A stretch of 64,000 nt of DNA, taken from the NCBI RefSeq assembly GCF_001870675.1, contig NZ_MEHT01000017.1, positions 62,001-126,000 of the forward strand. Direction: 5' to 3'. Every line of letters begins with the position of its first letter. The first letter of the stretch is position 1. The position numbers and the translations under genes were made by a program. This document shows positions 1 to 9,123 of the stretch, piece by piece. The stretch comes from Roseinatronobacter thiooxidans. Lineage in GTDB: Bacteria; Pseudomonadota; Alphaproteobacteria; Rhodobacterales; Rhodobacteraceae. Below the pieces are notes generated by a model. The model saw only the letters and a program-made list of their open reading frames with translations, was not told where the DNA came from and did not search any database.

Positions 1-582
1 CTTGTAGCGCTCGAACAATTTTGCCTGTGCCATGAAAAACCCGAACAGTGCCAGCGGCAGCACAAATGTGCGGAAATTCACCCAGGCATCTGTGGTCATG
101 GTGCGCCACACAAATTCGTTGGCGCAGGCCATTGCCGCGAACATCAGCGCCAGCCGTTTGGTCAGCAGCATCCAGCCGTCATGGGTCAGCGGCAAGGCGC
201 CCTCCATCACCAGTTCCAGCCAGCTTTGACCACGGGTCAGCCCAAGCCCCAGCAGCAGCGCGAAGATCGCATAGACTGCAGTGGGTTTCATCTTGAAAAA
301 CCGCTCGTCATTCAGCCAGACTGTCAGCCCGCCAAAAACCACGACCATGATCAAGGTCACCAGTTGCAACCGGCTGAGCCGTCCTGACAGTTTCCACAAG
401 ACAAATGTTGCCAGCGCCATCAGCGGAATGAACGCCGCTGTCAGCAGAATGAACGCGTCATATTCGGTGCCGCCAAGCGTGTAGCTTTGCCCGCGTGTGG
501 TGATATAGCCTGCAAAAAACAGGAATACCGGCCCAAGTTCCAGCCCGATCTTCACAGCGGGGGAGACCTGCTTCTCTGACAT
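1..582 (-). CDS. yciB: YciB inner-membrane septation protein (partial)
   Basis: The gene runs off the left edge, so 194 codons are visible and the C-terminus is missing. The translation starts MSEKQVSPAVKIGLELGPVF and has alternating hydrophobic stretches typical of the five-helix YciB/IspZ (intracellular septation protein A) family, with the family landmarks GLELGPVFLFF near the N-terminus and FVWRTMTTDAWVNF late in the visible part. YciB is an inner-membrane protein linked to envelope integrity and septation in Enterobacteria. The start at 582 has an AGGA box 8 bases upstream; an in-frame ATG at 609 would add nine residues and is less likely. It lies 50 bases downstream of the long PilM/PilP-like gene on the same strand, so the two may be cotranscribed. 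Confidence 0.88.
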   Translation of the reverse strand, partial: MSEKQVSPAVKIGLELGPVFLFFAGYITTRGQSYTLGGTEYDAFILLTAAFIPLMALATFVLWKLSGRLSRLQLVTLIMVVVFGGLTVWLNDERFFKMKPTAVYAIFALLLGLGLTRGQSWLELVMEGALPLTHDGWMLLTKRLALMFAAMACANEFVWRTMTTDAWVNFRTFVLPLALFGFFMAQAKLFERYK

Positions 583-632
583 GATGTTTTCCTGCTTGTT
601 TCTGGCCATGCCGCTTTATTGCGGCTGAAGGG

Positions 633-3395
633 TCAGGATGCAATGCGCAACACAACATTGCGTCCGCGCCGTGTGTAGCGCAGCTCGTCATCGCCAATGG
701 CGGTGACCTGTCCGCCATCCAGTGTCTCGCCCACGCGCACAGTGACCACACGCCCGTTCGACAGCCGCACCAATGCGCGCCGGCTAGAGCTGGTTCCCAT
801 CACCCCCAGCAGGTTGATCTGGCGCAGATTGATTGCGCGCGCTTGTGTTGCCTCGCGCGCGACAGAGGCCGAACTGGGGATTGCAGGCGCAGCGGGCACG
901 GCTGCGCGCGCGGTCTGGATCGGCTCGGGTTGTTGTGAGGGGGCAGGAGCTGCGGCGGGTTGTGCATTGCGCAAGGTGCGCTGCACGATTGCCGAAAACT
1001 GGCTTGGCCGCGCGCCGGGCCGCAATGAGGCGGCAACCGCCAGATCTGTCGCAGTTTCAAAACTGGCGCTCTGTGTTGTGTCCGCGTCCGGCAAATCCGC
1101 GGCCAAAGCGGTGGGGCGCGCGGCAGGGCGCAGGGCCGTCAGGGAAATCCCCCCGAGAGAGGGGGCGCTCAGTGCGGCCTCATCGCCCGCGCCGGTGTCG
1201 TCACTTGCAGGCTCGGGTGCTTCGGGTGCGGTTTCGGTGGCCTCGGGCGCAATCTCTTCGGGTTGTGGCTGCGGGGCTATGCCTTCGGGGCGGGTGGGCG
1301 GCGTTGCGGCAGGGCGGCCGGATGTGACAGAAATCTCCAGCGCGCTTTCATCGAGCGGGTCAGCGGGGGTGGCCTGCGCCTCTTGCTCCGAGGTGGCCTG
1401 TGCCAGCGCTTGGGCGATTGCATCCGCCTCGGCCGCGGCTTCCAGTTCGGGGGCCAAGCCTTCGGGCCGCACTGGGGGCACGACTGCAGGCGCGCCATCC
1501 GAGACGGTTATATCCAGCGCCTCCTCGCCTGCGGGCAGGGCGGCGGCGGTCTGGCCAACCGGCGCTGCATCGCCGTCAAGGTCAAGCTCAGGTGCTGCGT
1601 CTTGTGGCGCTGCGCCGCGCAGTGGCGCAAGCGGTTCAGACCCGAATGGCGCGGGCGCTGCGGGGGGGGCGGGCAGCGGCGTTGCTTCTTGCGGTGCCAA
1701 CAGCGCGACAGAGCGCAGCCCCGCTATGCGCCCGCTTTGAATCTCCTGCGCGCCCGGCGCTGTGGCATCGGGGGCCTGCGCGACAGGCCCTTCCGAAACC
1801 GGATCTGCTATCGGCGCGTCAAGCGGGGCTTGCTGCGCGGCATCTTCCACACCAAGTGCGGCCTCTATGTCGTCCAGCGGCGTTGCATTTTCCAGCGAGG
1901 TTGCCAGTTCTGCGGGCGCGGTGATTTCAGGGTCCAGTGCAATGGCCTGCGCGGGGTCATCGGCCAGTTGCAGCCCAGCCGGTTGCGTGGCGATGAAATA
2001 GGCCGCCCAGATCGCGGCAGCGACAAGCAACAACCCCACGCCCCCCAGAACAAGCAAGGCCCGGTTCATGCCTGAGGGCGCTGTGTCCTGATGGTTGCGC
2101 GCGCCGAAAATAGTCATACGCTCGGCTTCGCTGCTATGCTCGCGCTCTTGCCCGCCGCGCGCATGCAAAGTCTCGATCGGGCTTTTGCGCGCGGATTGTG
2201 CTGGCGACGGAGGGGGCGCAGCAGGGGTTGTGGTCTTTGGTTTCGCAGCCTTCAGCGCCACAGCCTTGGCGGTGGCGGCTTTTCCGGTTTTCACCAAAGG
2301 CGACACCCATGCCTTTGCCATGGACGTTACGGCCGCGCTGCCTTCCACTGGGGCATCGCGCGTGCCGCGTTGCATGGCAGAGCTGAGCGCGGCTTGCGCG
2401 ATGCGTGCCTTTGCGCGCAGCCGCGACGACAGATCGCGCGCGCCTGATGCGGCTTTTTTGGGGGCGGGCTGCGCCGCGCTGTCGCTGCGGCGCGACCGGA
2501 AAGAGGCAATATTCGCAGCAGTGCCGGGTGCATCTTTTGGTGCGGCGTTTGCCGGGGGCGGCGTAACGGTTTTTCCTACTGGCTGTGCCTGTGCCGCGGG
2601 TTTGGTCGCACCGGCTTTGGCGGCGAGGTCCGTTTTCTGCGCAGGGGCCGCTGATGGGGCGGGATTGGCCTGTGCTTTGGTCGCTGCCTTCGCGCCCGAG
2701 GGGGGCGTGGTGGCGGGCGGCTTGGAGGCAGTGTCGGAGGATGCACCCGCCGCCGCGCCAGCAGCTTTCGCGGCATCGGGCTGTGCATCCACCCTGGCGC
2801 GTGCGGGGGGGGATGCGGGGATGACGGGTTCCGGATCTGGCAGGCGGGCTATGCCCACCTCGATCACAGGTTCTACATCCCGCTCGATCTCGGATATATT
2901 GGGCACAGTCTTGCGCGCGGCCCGCGTGGTGCCGAAAAACGGCTCTGTCTGCGTTGCGCCATGTCTTGCTGCGGCAACCGCGGTGATGGGGTTCAGCCCA
3001 TAGAGCTGTGCAAAATCTTCCGCCTCGACAAGGGTTTCGCGCGCGACGACCACTGCTTGCGCCCTGCGCCCGTTCAACGACCAGTCAAAGACCAACTCTT
3101 CAACAGGGTAGGGCGTGCGCCCTGCAAGTTGGGCGCGCAGTTCTTGTTCCTGCGCCTCTGGTGTGGCGCTGGTCACGGCAAGGTCGCAATACAGGATCTG
3201 CTCGTCCGGGATGACAAGCTTGGTGCGCACCCCCTCTGGCGCGATTATAGCCGCCATGCGCGACATGTCGCGCATCTGGGCATCCATATCGGGTGTATCC
3301 AGCGCCACAGCACCGACGCGCAACCATCCGGTTGCGTCGCGGTGCCAGAGTGTGACCCCATCTTCAGTCAGGCCAAGTGCGAAATTCGGTTTCAT
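633..3395 (-). CDS. Large Ala/Pro-rich protein with PilM/GspL-like N-terminus and PilP-like C-terminus
   Basis: This 920-residue protein has three parts. Residues 1 to about 155 resemble the actin-like cytoplasmic start of PilM/GspL proteins (MKPNFALGLTEDGVTLWHR, then a region with PYPVEELVFDW). Residues about 185-440 are a low-complexity linker rich in Ala, Pro and Lys. One membrane helix follows at about 446-469 (ALLVLGGVGLLLVAAAIWAA), then a long acidic Pro/Ala linker repeating a 'ALDITVSDGAPAVVPPVRPEG' theme (residues about 640-760). The last 65 residues form a compact domain (INLLGVMGTSSSRRALVRLS, GRVVTVRVGETLDGG) like the PilP/GspC periplasmic homology region. The topology suggests a cell-envelope assembly protein crossing the inner membrane once. 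No pilus or secretion genes lie next to it. The domain assignments are by eye; the exact function is unknown. Confidence 0.75.
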   Translation of the reverse strand: MKPNFALGLTEDGVTLWHRDATGWLRVGAVALDTPDMDAQMRDMSRMAAIIAPEGVRTKLVIPDEQILYCDLAVTSATPEAQEQELRAQLAGRTPYPVEELVFDWSLNGRRAQAVVVARETLVEAEDFAQLYGLNPITAVAAARHGATQTEPFFGTTRAARKTVPNISEIERDVEPVIEVGIARLPDPEPVIPASPPARARVDAQPDAAKAAGAAAGASSDTASKPPATTPPSGAKAATKAQANPAPSAAPAQKTDLAAKAGATKPAAQAQPVGKTVTPPPANAAPKDAPGTAANIASFRSRRSDSAAQPAPKKAASGARDLSSRLRAKARIAQAALSSAMQRGTRDAPVEGSAAVTSMAKAWVSPLVKTGKAATAKAVALKAAKPKTTTPAAPPPSPAQSARKSPIETLHARGGQEREHSSEAERMTIFGARNHQDTAPSGMNRALLVLGGVGLLLVAAAIWAAYFIATQPAGLQLADDPAQAIALDPEITAPAELATSLENATPLDDIEAALGVEDAAQQAPLDAPIADPVSEGPVAQAPDATAPGAQEIQSGRIAGLRSVALLAPQEATPLPAPPAAPAPFGSEPLAPLRGAAPQDAAPELDLDGDAAPVGQTAAALPAGEEALDITVSDGAPAVVPPVRPEGLAPELEAAAEADAIAQALAQATSEQEAQATPADPLDESALEISVTSGRPAATPPTRPEGIAPQPQPEEIAPEATETAPEAPEPASDDTGAGDEAALSAPSLGGISLTALRPAARPTALAADLPDADTTQSASFETATDLAVAASLRPGARPSQFSAIVQRTLRNAQPAAAPAPSQQPEPIQTARAAVPAAPAIPSSASVAREATQARAINLRQINLLGVMGTSSSRRALVRLSNGRVVTVRVGETLDGGQVTAIGDDELRYTRRGRNVVLRIAS

Positions 3396-3462
3396 GCAGA
3401 GGCTTTAGCACAATTGATAAACAAAACGGGAGTCACAATACACTCATCTGCAAGTCTAGCGC

Positions 3463-3501
3463 AAAAACTCGCCCATTGCACAGTTAAAACGCGCAATGGG
3501 C
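3463..3501 (-). terminator. Rho-independent terminator of metY
   Basis: A 9-bp perfect stem (GCCCATTGC at 3471-3479 with GCAATGGGC at 3493-3501) is followed, on the minus strand, by a short run of T (A-run at 3463-3467). It sits just downstream of the metY stop codon. Confidence 0.6.
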
Positions 3502-3518
3502 CTGTGCATAGCCTGTGG

Positions 3519-4808
3519 TCAGGCGCAGGCTTTGGTTAGTGCCTGATCCAGATCGGCGATGATGTCATCCGCATCTTCCAGACCGATGGACAGGCGCACC
3601 ACATCAGGGGCGGCGCCAGCTGCTTTTTGCTGGTCTTCGGTCAATTGCCGGTGGGTTGTCGATGCGGAGTGGATGATCAACGACCGTGTATCGCCCAGAT
3701 TGGCCACATGGCTGAAAAGATTGACTGAATCTATCAGCTTCACGCAGGCCTCATACCCGTCTTTCAGCGCGAAGGTGAACAGCGACGACGCCCCTTTGGG
3801 GCAGATGCGGCTGACGCGGTCGAAATAGGGCGAAGAGGGCAGTCCGGCATAGGTCACACGCGCGACCCGTTCATCCTGTTCCAGCCATTGCGCAACCTTG
3901 ACCGCATTTGCGCAATGGCGGTCCATACGCAGCGAAAGTGTCTCGATCCCCATCAGCGTATAATGTGCCGCTTGGGGGTTCAGGGTCATTCCCAGATCGC
4001 GCAACCCGATGGCAATCGCGTTGAAGGTAAAGGCCAACGGGCCAAAGGTTTCATGGAATTTCAGCCCATGATACGCAGGTTCAGGCTGCGAAAGTGCAGG
4101 GAATTTGTCACTCGCCGACCAGTCGAATGTGCCAGAATCAACGATAACGCCCCCCGTGACAGTGCCGTTGCCTGTCAGATATTTGGTCATGGAATGCACA
4201 ACCAGCGTTGCGCCATGGTCTATCGGGCGGCACAGATAGGGGGTGGCGGTGGTGTTATCCACGATCAGCGGCACGCCTGCGCGGTTGCTGATTGCGGCAA
4301 TTGCATCCAGATCGGTGATATACCCCCCCGGATTGGCGATGGATTCGCAGAACACCGCGCGGGTGTTGTCATCTATCGCGGCCTCGACCGCTTCCAGATC
4401 ATCGAAATCCACGAATTTTGCCGACCAGCCAAAGCGCTTGATCGTGTGGCTGAACTGCGTGACAGTTCCGCCATATAGCCGGTTGGACGCCACGACATTC
4501 ATGCCCGGTGCCATCAGCGGGAACAGCGCCATAAGCTGCGCAGCATGCCCAGAGGAACAGCAAACCGCCCCTGCACCCCCTTCAAGGGTTGCCATGCGTT
4601 CTTGCAGCGCGGCAACTGTCGGGTTGGTCAGGCGCGAATAGATATAGCCCACCTCTTGCAGATTGAACAACGCGGCGGCGTGGTCTGCGTCCCGAAACAC
4701 AAAGGCGGTGGTCTGGTAGATCGGCACTTGCCTTGCGCCTGTCGCGGGGTCTGGGCGCGCTCCGGCATGAATTTGCAACGTGTCGAACCCGGGTGTTTTC
4801 TCAGCCAT
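3519..4808 (-). CDS. metY: O-acetylhomoserine sulfhydrylase (MetY/MetZ type)
   Basis: The 429-residue product is a Cys/Met-metabolism PLP enzyme (fold type I). It starts with the family signature GFDTLQIHAGARPDPATGAR and carries VPIYQTTAFVF, YSRLTNPT, SSGHAAQ and the PLP-lysine segment SMTKYLTGNGT with K209. The length and the extra loops fit O-acetylhomoserine sulfhydrylase rather than the shorter cystathionine gamma-synthase, so it probably makes homocysteine from O-acetylhomoserine and sulfide in the cytosol. A GGAGGAG ribosome binding site lies about 6 bases before the ATG. A terminator hairpin follows the stop codon, and the gene appears to be transcribed alone or after the sulfotransferase gene 134 bases upstream. 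Confidence 0.92.
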   Translation of the reverse strand: MAEKTPGFDTLQIHAGARPDPATGARQVPIYQTTAFVFRDADHAAALFNLQEVGYIYSRLTNPTVAALQERMATLEGGAGAVCCSSGHAAQLMALFPLMAPGMNVVASNRLYGGTVTQFSHTIKRFGWSAKFVDFDDLEAVEAAIDDNTRAVFCESIANPGGYITDLDAIAAISNRAGVPLIVDNTTATPYLCRPIDHGATLVVHSMTKYLTGNGTVTGGVIVDSGTFDWSASDKFPALSQPEPAYHGLKFHETFGPLAFTFNAIAIGLRDLGMTLNPQAAHYTLMGIETLSLRMDRHCANAVKVAQWLEQDERVARVTYAGLPSSPYFDRVSRICPKGASSLFTFALKDGYEACVKLIDSVNLFSHVANLGDTRSLIIHSASTTHRQLTEDQQKAAGAAPDVVRLSIGLEDADDIIADLDQALTKACA

Positions 4809-4942
4809 GCGTGTCTCCTCCGATACACAGTTTCGCGCCAGAGGCTACGCCAGCGGGGTGCCCAACGCAATTCCGCTTTTCACCATTCGCAGGAGTTCTT
4901 TCGGGCCACGAAACGGGCTTGCGGCCTGTGACAGGGAAAACC

Positions 4943-6088
4943 CTAGTCCTGCCCTTTGGGGGATGGCACAAGGCTGCGCCCCCATTTATCAAGAATCATG
5001 GGTCTGTAATTCATCCACGCCGCTGCAATCCGGGGCGTAAGGGATTGGCGCGCTTGCCATTTCGACAGGGTGCGCAGATCGCTTGTCGCATCTTGGGGTC
5101 TTGCCATGGCATCGGTCCATGACAGCCCCAGTTGCGCAAGGCAGGGGGCAAGGGGGATGTGCGGCGCTTTGGCCAGCGCGTCCAGTTCGATGACATGCCA
5201 TTGCGCACCCGCGCGGGCGCGCCACGCGTCCGTCATGGCCTTGTAGCGGTGATAATGCGCCCAAAGGGTGGGGAAATCGGTACTATAGGCATGGCCTTGG
5301 CCGAAATCATTACGAAAGCAGCTCCAGCATACGGCAAGGGGGGCGCGCCGGGTTTCCAGCACCAGCGCATCGGGAAAGATCATGGGGATCAGCCAGCCAA
5401 GCCAGTAATTCTCGGGCATTTTGTCAACGATGACAGGCGCATTCGGGGCCAAGGGCACCACTTCGGCCAGATAGGCCTTGCGCAGGGCGGACAGCCTGTC
5501 TGGCGTCATGGTCTGGATGAAGCGCGGCAAATTCGGCTCGATCGCGTGCAAGGCGCGGCCAAGCGCGGTCATTTCCCCCACCGATTGAATATCGGGGTGC
5601 TGGCCCAGCACTTGCGCCAGAACCGAGCTGCCAGAGCGCGGCATGCCAATAATAAACACCATGCGCGGGCCAGTGGGGGCAAGCTGCATTTGGGGCGCCT
5701 CTGCCACAGCCTGCAGCGTGGCCTTGACCAGCCGCGCCTGCGCGTCTGCATCGAATTGCACGGGTTTCAACGCATTGGCGCGCAGGAATGCAGCAAAGGC
5801 GGCGGTGTGATCGCCGATATCATCCAGCCCCTTGCCCAGCATGAACTGCACCTGACTTGCCAGCATCGGGGGCATCTGCGCCTTGCTGCGCGCGAATGCG
5901 CGCAGGCGCAGCAACACCGGATCATCCGGCGTGACGCGGGTGACCGACATATAGGTTTGCAAGGCCCCGATCACGCCCGGATCATGCGCAAACACCCGCA
6001 GACACAGCGCGCGCGCGGCATCGAATTCGCCCTGCGCGGCATGTTTTTGGGCCTGTTCCAATGCGGCTTTGATCTGGGAAATCTGCAT
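4943..6088 (-). CDS. TPR-containing sulfotransferase family protein
   Basis: The 381-residue protein begins with a helical TPR-like region (about residues 1-125, for example QAQKHAAQGEFDAARALCLR and GDHTAAFAAFLRANALKP). A sulfotransferase domain follows, with the PAPS 5'-phosphosulfate loop as GMPRSGSS at 148-155, then EMTALGRAL and DKMPENYWLGWLIPMIFPDA. Such proteins are annotated in many Rhodobacterales as 'tetratricopeptide repeat-containing sulfotransferase'; the acceptor substrate is not predictable here. It lies between metY and the lytic transglycosylase on the same strand, 40 bases after the latter gene's start side neighbour. Confidence 0.85.
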   Translation of the reverse strand: MQISQIKAALEQAQKHAAQGEFDAARALCLRVFAHDPGVIGALQTYMSVTRVTPDDPVLLRLRAFARSKAQMPPMLASQVQFMLGKGLDDIGDHTAAFAAFLRANALKPVQFDADAQARLVKATLQAVAEAPQMQLAPTGPRMVFIIGMPRSGSSVLAQVLGQHPDIQSVGEMTALGRALHAIEPNLPRFIQTMTPDRLSALRKAYLAEVVPLAPNAPVIVDKMPENYWLGWLIPMIFPDALVLETRRAPLAVCWSCFRNDFGQGHAYSTDFPTLWAHYHRYKAMTDAWRARAGAQWHVIELDALAKAPHIPLAPCLAQLGLSWTDAMARPQDATSDLRTLSKWQARQSLTPRIAAAWMNYRPMILDKWGRSLVPSPKGQD

Positions 6089-6128
6089 AAAATAAAAGGC
6101 TTTACAGGGGGGGGGGCGGCTAGCCGCG

Positions 6129-7376
6129 TCAGGTTTGCGTGCGCAACTGCTCCAGCATTGCGCGCGAGGGTTGACCCGTTACAGTTTGCCCTCGGGCCTG
6201 TTGCCATGCACGGATCGCAGATTCCGAATTCGGTCCGATCACCCCATCCGCGCCCTGTGTGTCAAAGCCCGCCTGCGTCAGACGGCGCTGGATTTCCTGC
6301 CGCTCGCCCAGCCGCAGGCCAAAGCGGTCGGGCTGGAAGTTCCCACGGATCGGGCCGCCACCGCGTAATCTGTCGGAAAGATGCCCAATTCCAATGACAT
6401 AAAACTCGGAGTTATTGTAACGCGTTAACACTGTGAAGTTTCTGAAAGTCATAAAGGCAGGCCCGCGCGGCCCGTCGGGTATGATAATGGACGCCGCGCC
6501 ATGGTCTGCAACCGCGCGCCCGTCCATGTCGCGCACGCCTGCATTGGTCCATGCCGCGACCGCGCGCGAAGACCCGCGCCCGGTGCTGCCCATGTCAAAC
6601 CCCTCTGGCAGGCGCACTTCCACCCCCCAAGGCTGGCCGCGCGTCCAGCCCATGCGCGACAGGTAATTGGCGGCAGAGGCCAGCGCATCGCTTGGGTCTT
6701 CCGACCAGATGTCGCGCCGCCCGTTGCCGGTAAAATCGACCGCATATTCCTGATATGTCGTGGGGATGAACTGGGTATGGCCCATCGCCCCTGCCCAAGA
6801 GCCGCGCAGATTGGCGGTGCTGGTATCGCCGCGCTGCAAGATGCGCAGGGCAGCCAGCAGCTGCTGTTCAAAAAACGCCCCGCGCCGCCCGTCAAAGGCC
6901 AGTGTTGCCAGTGCCGAGATGACGGGAATATCGCCGCGTTCCGTGCCATAGCGCGATTCCAGCCCCCAGATGGCAGTGATCACTTCAGCCTCGACCCCGT
7001 AGCGCGCCGAGATCGCGTTCAGCGTGCTGCCATGGCGCGACAGGGCCGCGCGCCCGCCTGCAAGGCGCTCGGGCGACACGGCAATGCCAAGGTAGTCTTC
7101 CAAGGTGCGGGTAAATTCCGTCTGCCTGCGGTCGCGTGCAATCACATCTGGCAGGAACCCCGCACTGTTCAGCGCAGGATCAACGATAGAGGGGGGAATG
7201 CCCGCCGCTGTGGCGCGGCCCCTGAATTGCGCTTTCCAGCTGTCAAAGGCAGGGTTTGCCTGTGCGCGCATCGGGGCTGGTCGTGCAGGCGCGCTCATCT
7301 GTACACCGCCCCCTGCACAGGCTGACAAAGACAGGGCAGACAGCCCCAACAAACAAAACCTTCTGGAAAGATACAT
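6129..7376 (-). CDS. MltB-family lytic murein transglycosylase (lipoprotein), copy A
   Basis: The 415-residue product has a lipoprotein signal (SRRFCLLGLSALSLSAC, lipidated Cys at position 20). An SLT_2/MltB catalytic domain follows, with the acid catalyst in AIWGLESRYG (E140) and the conserved GSWAGAMGHTQFIPTTY and DFTGNGRRDIW segments. A peptidoglycan-binding domain 1 ends the protein (about residues 355-412, GLRLGERQEIQRRLTQAGFD, then IGPNSESAIRAWQQ). It should cleave the MurNAc-GlcNAc bond of peptidoglycan with 1,6-anhydro product formation at the periplasmic face. It is divergent from, and strongly similar to, the transglycosylase gene starting at 7544, with only 167 bases between the two starts. 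Confidence 0.92.
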   Translation of the reverse strand: MYLSRRFCLLGLSALSLSACAGGGVQMSAPARPAPMRAQANPAFDSWKAQFRGRATAAGIPPSIVDPALNSAGFLPDVIARDRRQTEFTRTLEDYLGIAVSPERLAGGRAALSRHGSTLNAISARYGVEAEVITAIWGLESRYGTERGDIPVISALATLAFDGRRGAFFEQQLLAALRILQRGDTSTANLRGSWAGAMGHTQFIPTTYQEYAVDFTGNGRRDIWSEDPSDALASAANYLSRMGWTRGQPWGVEVRLPEGFDMGSTGRGSSRAVAAWTNAGVRDMDGRAVADHGAASIIIPDGPRGPAFMTFRNFTVLTRYNNSEFYVIGIGHLSDRLRGGGPIRGNFQPDRFGLRLGERQEIQRRLTQAGFDTQGADGVIGPNSESAIRAWQQARGQTVTGQPSRAMLEQLRTQT

Positions 7377-7543
7377 GACACTGCGCGCCCCGTTTATGGT
7401 GTTTTCATAACTCTATCCGATTGTGCACAGGCTGTTAAGCGGTGCCGGTTGGTTATCGGCAGTATTCCCCGATCTTTCGCGCTTCGGGCTTGGTGAGACC
7501 CGACGCCGCGGTTAGCATCTGGAAAAGTGTATGGGAGTATCTG

Positions 7544-8770
7544 ATGACGCGTCTGCTTGCCCTTGTTCTGATCATGTCCCTGCCCGGATGCGTGGCTGCG
7601 AATGTCGAAACCTCGCCCCGGCCAGAGGCGCGCGGCGAAAGCCGTGGCAGCGCGCAATCTGGCGATTTCAGCACTTGGCTGCAAGGGTTTGAGGGGCGCG
7701 CGCGCGCCGCAGGCATTTCTCAGGCCACCATCGCGCAGGCCCGCCCCCAGATGCAGTATTTGCCCCAGTCCATTGCCTTGGACCGCCGCCAAAGCGAGTT
7801 TGGCGCGCGGGTGTGGGAATATATGGACAGCGCTGTGACCTCTGGCCGGATCGTGCAAGGGCAGGCGGCGATGCGCCAGCATGCGGGCGTGCTGGCGCGG
7901 ATCGAGGGGCGCTATGGTGTGCCGCCGGAAGTGGTGGTGGCGATCTGGGGGATCGAGACATCTTTCGGGGCCAATCGCGGCGCGACAAACACATTGGCCA
8001 CGCTTGCAACACTGGCCAAGGACGGGCGGCGCGGTGCCTTTTTCGAGGGGCAGTTGATCGATGCGCTGAAGATCGTGCAAGCGGGCGATATTCGCGCAGA
8101 CGCGATGATCGGGTCTTGGGCGGGGGCGTTCGGGCATACGCAATTCATGCCCTCCAGCTATCTGACCTATGCGGTGGATTTTACCGGCAACGGGCGGCGC
8201 GATGTCTGGGGGGCGGACCCCAGCGATGCGCTGGCCTCTGCCGCGAATTATCTGGCGCGGCGGGGCTGGACGCGCGGCCAGCTTTGGGCGGTTGAGGTGA
8301 CACTGCCTGCGGGGTTTGACCTTGGCGCAACAGGCCAGCGCCAGAGTGCCGAGGCATGGGGCAGGGCGGGCTTGCGCCCTGCGGGGGGCGGGGCGCTGGC
8401 TGTGGGGGCGTCGCGCCTGATCCTGCCCGGTGGCGCGCGCGGGCCTGCGCTTCTTGCCTATGACAATTACGATGTGTTGAAGGAATATAACATATCAGAT
8501 GCCTATGTGCTGGCGCTGGGGCATTTGTCGGACAGGTTGCGGGGGGGCGGGGCGTTGCGCGGGCAATGGCCGCGCGGCGACCGCGCGCTTTCGTTGGCAG
8601 AGCGCACCGAATTGCAGCGCAGGTTGACGGCACTGGGCCATGACACGGCAGGCATAGACGGGCGCATCGGCCCTGCGACGGTCGCGGCGGTGCAGGCATG
8701 GCAAAGATCAGTCGGTTTGCCGCCGGATGGCTATATCAACGCCGATATTCTGGCGCGGCTGCGCAGCTGA
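7544..8770 (+). CDS. MltB-family lytic murein transglycosylase (lipoprotein), copy B
   Basis: The start at 7544 gives MTRLLALVLIMSLPGC, a lipoprotein signal with the lipidated Cys at 16, and has a GGGAG box 7 bases upstream; an upstream in-frame ATG at 7442 would bury the signal peptide. The 408-residue product has the SLT_2 catalytic domain with AIWGIETSFG (E138 catalyst), GSWAGAFGHTQFMPSSY and DFTGNGRRDVW, and a C-terminal peptidoglycan-binding domain (LQRRLTALGHDTAGIDGRIG). Domain order matches the neighbouring divergent gene, and long blocks are near-identical, so the two are inverted paralogues. The gene ends 33 bases before the stop codon of the converging DUF6525 gene. Confidence 0.92.
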   Translation: MTRLLALVLIMSLPGCVAANVETSPRPEARGESRGSAQSGDFSTWLQGFEGRARAAGISQATIAQARPQMQYLPQSIALDRRQSEFGARVWEYMDSAVTSGRIVQGQAAMRQHAGVLARIEGRYGVPPEVVVAIWGIETSFGANRGATNTLATLATLAKDGRRGAFFEGQLIDALKIVQAGDIRADAMIGSWAGAFGHTQFMPSSYLTYAVDFTGNGRRDVWGADPSDALASAANYLARRGWTRGQLWAVEVTLPAGFDLGATGQRQSAEAWGRAGLRPAGGGALAVGASRLILPGGARGPALLAYDNYDVLKEYNISDAYVLALGHLSDRLRGGGALRGQWPRGDRALSLAERTELQRRLTALGHDTAGIDGRIGPATVAAVQAWQRSVGLPPDGYINADILARLRS

Positions 8771-8790
8771 CAGGCTGGGCAGGGCGCCTG

Positions 8791-8820
8791 CGAGGTTCCG
8801 GCTCAGGGCCGGAACTGTGT
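8791..8820 (+). repeat. REP-like palindrome, copy 1
   Basis: GTTCCGG (8795-8801) pairs with CCGGAAC (8809-8815) across a 7-base loop. The flanks GAGGT and the following TGTGTTGC match the two other copies at 22794-22820 and 36085-36113. The palindrome lies between the converging transglycosylase and DUF6525 genes, and the DUF6525 stop codon (8803-8805) falls in its loop. Confidence 0.6.
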
Positions 8821-9120
8821 TGCACGTCTGGCAGGGCGGAGGGGCGAATTGGCAGGCGTTGCGGCGGGGTGCAGGCTGCCCCAGATATGGGCTGAATCCC
8901 GTGCAATGCAACGCGCCTCTAGCCGGGAGAGGTGCGCGCGGGCATGGTCTGTGTCGCCACCCGTTTGCTGCAATGCGGTCTGCCAATGCCGGAGCGCGGA
9001 TGTCGCACTCCATGGCAGAGCGGCCGTTGCCAGCCATTGCCGCAATTCGCGCGGCAGGCGGTCGAACTGCGCCATGGGCGAATGCCTGCGGCCCAAACCT
9101 GTATTGATGTTGCGCGCCAT
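8803..9120 (-). CDS. DUF6525 family protein
   Basis: A 105-residue protein of unknown function. The core PMAQFDRLPRELRQWLATAA followed by LPWS and by QTALQQTGGD matches the DUF6525 family that I associate with Rhodobacterales. The last 25 residues are Pro/Arg/Ala-rich and are encoded by, or next to, the REP-like palindrome, so the C-terminus may be secondary. The start codon lies 3 bases after the stop codon of the CobW gene, which places it in the same transcript and possibly under zinc control. No signal peptide or membrane helix is visible. Confidence 0.7.
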   Translation of the reverse strand: MARNINTGLGRRHSPMAQFDRLPRELRQWLATAALPWSATSALRHWQTALQQTGGDTDHARAHLSRLEARCIARDSAHIWGSLHPAATPANSPLRPARRATQFRP

Positions 9121-9123
9121 TGC

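Noticed and set aside
4809-4942. A SAM-II type riboswitch before metY
   Set aside because: The leader was read for the conserved SAM-II core and pseudoknot sequences common before alphaproteobacterial methionine genes; they are absent.
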